From Rubrobacter sp. (GTDB taxonomy: Bacteria > Actinomycetota > Rubrobacteria > Rubrobacterales > Rubrobacteraceae): DNA of 6,259 nt. Positions 5,791 to 6,259 of the stretch are shown here, one piece after another. The position numbers and the translations under genes were made by a program. Below the pieces are notes generated by a model. That model ran no database searches, was not told the origin of the DNA, and saw only the letters and a list, made by a program, of their open reading frames with translations. Within the stretch, counting starts at the first letter, position 1. Every line of letters begins with the position of its first letter. Where the stretch lies: positions 1-6,259 of the forward strand of contig JACDAR010000333.1 of NCBI GenBank assembly GCA_013695335.1, written 5' to 3'.

Positions 5791-6259
5791 TTGGCCCCAG
5801 CAAGAGATCGTTTCGACTTAGCGCCTATTAGGCACCATTTTGTGATTGACCCGGGGATCGGAGTTGGGCCGATCCGTTTCGGGATGCACAAAGATGAGGT
5901 GGGCCACGCCTTCACCTACGTTTACACCAGCTTCTTCTAAGAAACGTGGAACAAGGTGCGATCCGACCACTGCGAGGTCGTCGGCCTCATCATCCATTAC
6001 GACGACGACAGCCGAGTGGAATACATAGAGGTCACGCCAGCGCGGTACGTGGAGGTCACACTTGAGCTGTTTGGAGTCGACATAACCCGCATCCCGTTCG
6101 GGGACGCAGTGCAGTTACTAAAGTCGAAGTCTACACAGTACACGCAGGACGCAAGTGGTTACGCCTTCCTTGATCTGGGAATCGACCTCTACAGCGCGGA
6201 GCTTGAGTCAGACAAGGAACCATTAGACTACCTCGGTGTGCAACGCGGTAGCACTCCGT
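5791..6259 (+). pseudogene. gene of unknown function interrupted by an in-frame TAA; runs off the right edge
   Basis: One frame is open from TTG 5791 to the window end except for a single TAA at 5938-5940. The first 49 codons contain DPGIGVGPIRFGMHKDEV (residues 20-37), a motif I associate with small uncharacterised cytosolic proteins that begin PGxGVGPIxxGM. After the stop the same frame continues for 106 codons with VVGLIIHYDDDSRVEYIEV and GYAFLDLGIDLYSAEL, which look like the rest of that same kind of protein. GAGAGG lies nine bases before the TTG; GTG 5842 is an alternative start, and GTG 5956 could restart translation after the stop. A nonsense mutation from a Lys, Glu, Gln or Tyr codon, or a sequencing error, would explain the TAA. 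No frameshift is needed. Some relatives may be immunity-like proteins, but I cannot assign a function. Confidence 0.7.

Noticed and set aside
5821..5836. Small inverted repeat (GCCT-ATT-AGGC) as terminator of the GNAT gene
   Set aside because: The stem is only four base pairs, has only a short T run some distance after it, and lies within the coding frame of the downstream broken gene.

Overview
The window looks like chromosomal DNA from a moderately GC-rich Gram-positive bacterium, most likely a deep-branching actinobacterium. The 5' part of a 16S rRNA gene (minus strand, left edge) has an actinobacterial-looking head. Coding GC is fairly high, several genes appear to be leaderless, and a boxA-like antitermination element of Gram-positive type precedes the rRNA. 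A Rubrobacter-like lineage is a guess from the rRNA head only; a 16S search would settle it.

Layout from left to right. Positions 1-323 hold the start of 16S rRNA, minus strand. Positions 324-804 hold no protein gene: this is the rRNA promoter and leader region, with two consensus-like sigma-70 promoters (P1 at 745-772, P2 at 647-674), a leader of about 315 nt full of small hairpins, and a boxA-like element. tyrS (tyrosyl-tRNA synthetase) lies at 805-1971 on the same strand as the rRNA and ends about 33 nt before P1, with no clear terminator between. A class A penicillin-binding protein gene (2039-4228, plus strand) is divergent from tyrS. It converges with and overlaps an mpg-type 3-methyladenine DNA glycosylase gene (4197-4796, minus), which in turn overlaps the end of a small RemA/DUF370-like gene (4790-5149, minus). 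A 16-bp palindrome at 5173-5188 lies between that gene and a divergent GNAT acetyltransferase gene (5203-5754, plus). The right end holds a gene of unknown function broken by one in-frame TAA (5791 to beyond the edge).

The genes are mostly housekeeping: translation (16S, tyrS), cell-wall synthesis (PBP) and DNA repair (mpg). The less ordinary part is positions 4790-5754: a compact RemA-like putative DNA-binding protein, a perfect palindrome in its promoter region, a divergent acetyltransferase, and a downstream glycosylase gene without a canonical start codon at the point where its conserved protein sequence begins. I see no CRISPR array, insertion sequence, tRNA gene or phage gene. I do not see convincing evidence of a wholly new system; the best leads are the RemA-like locus, the glycosylase start, the HLGF variant in TyrS and the interrupted gene.
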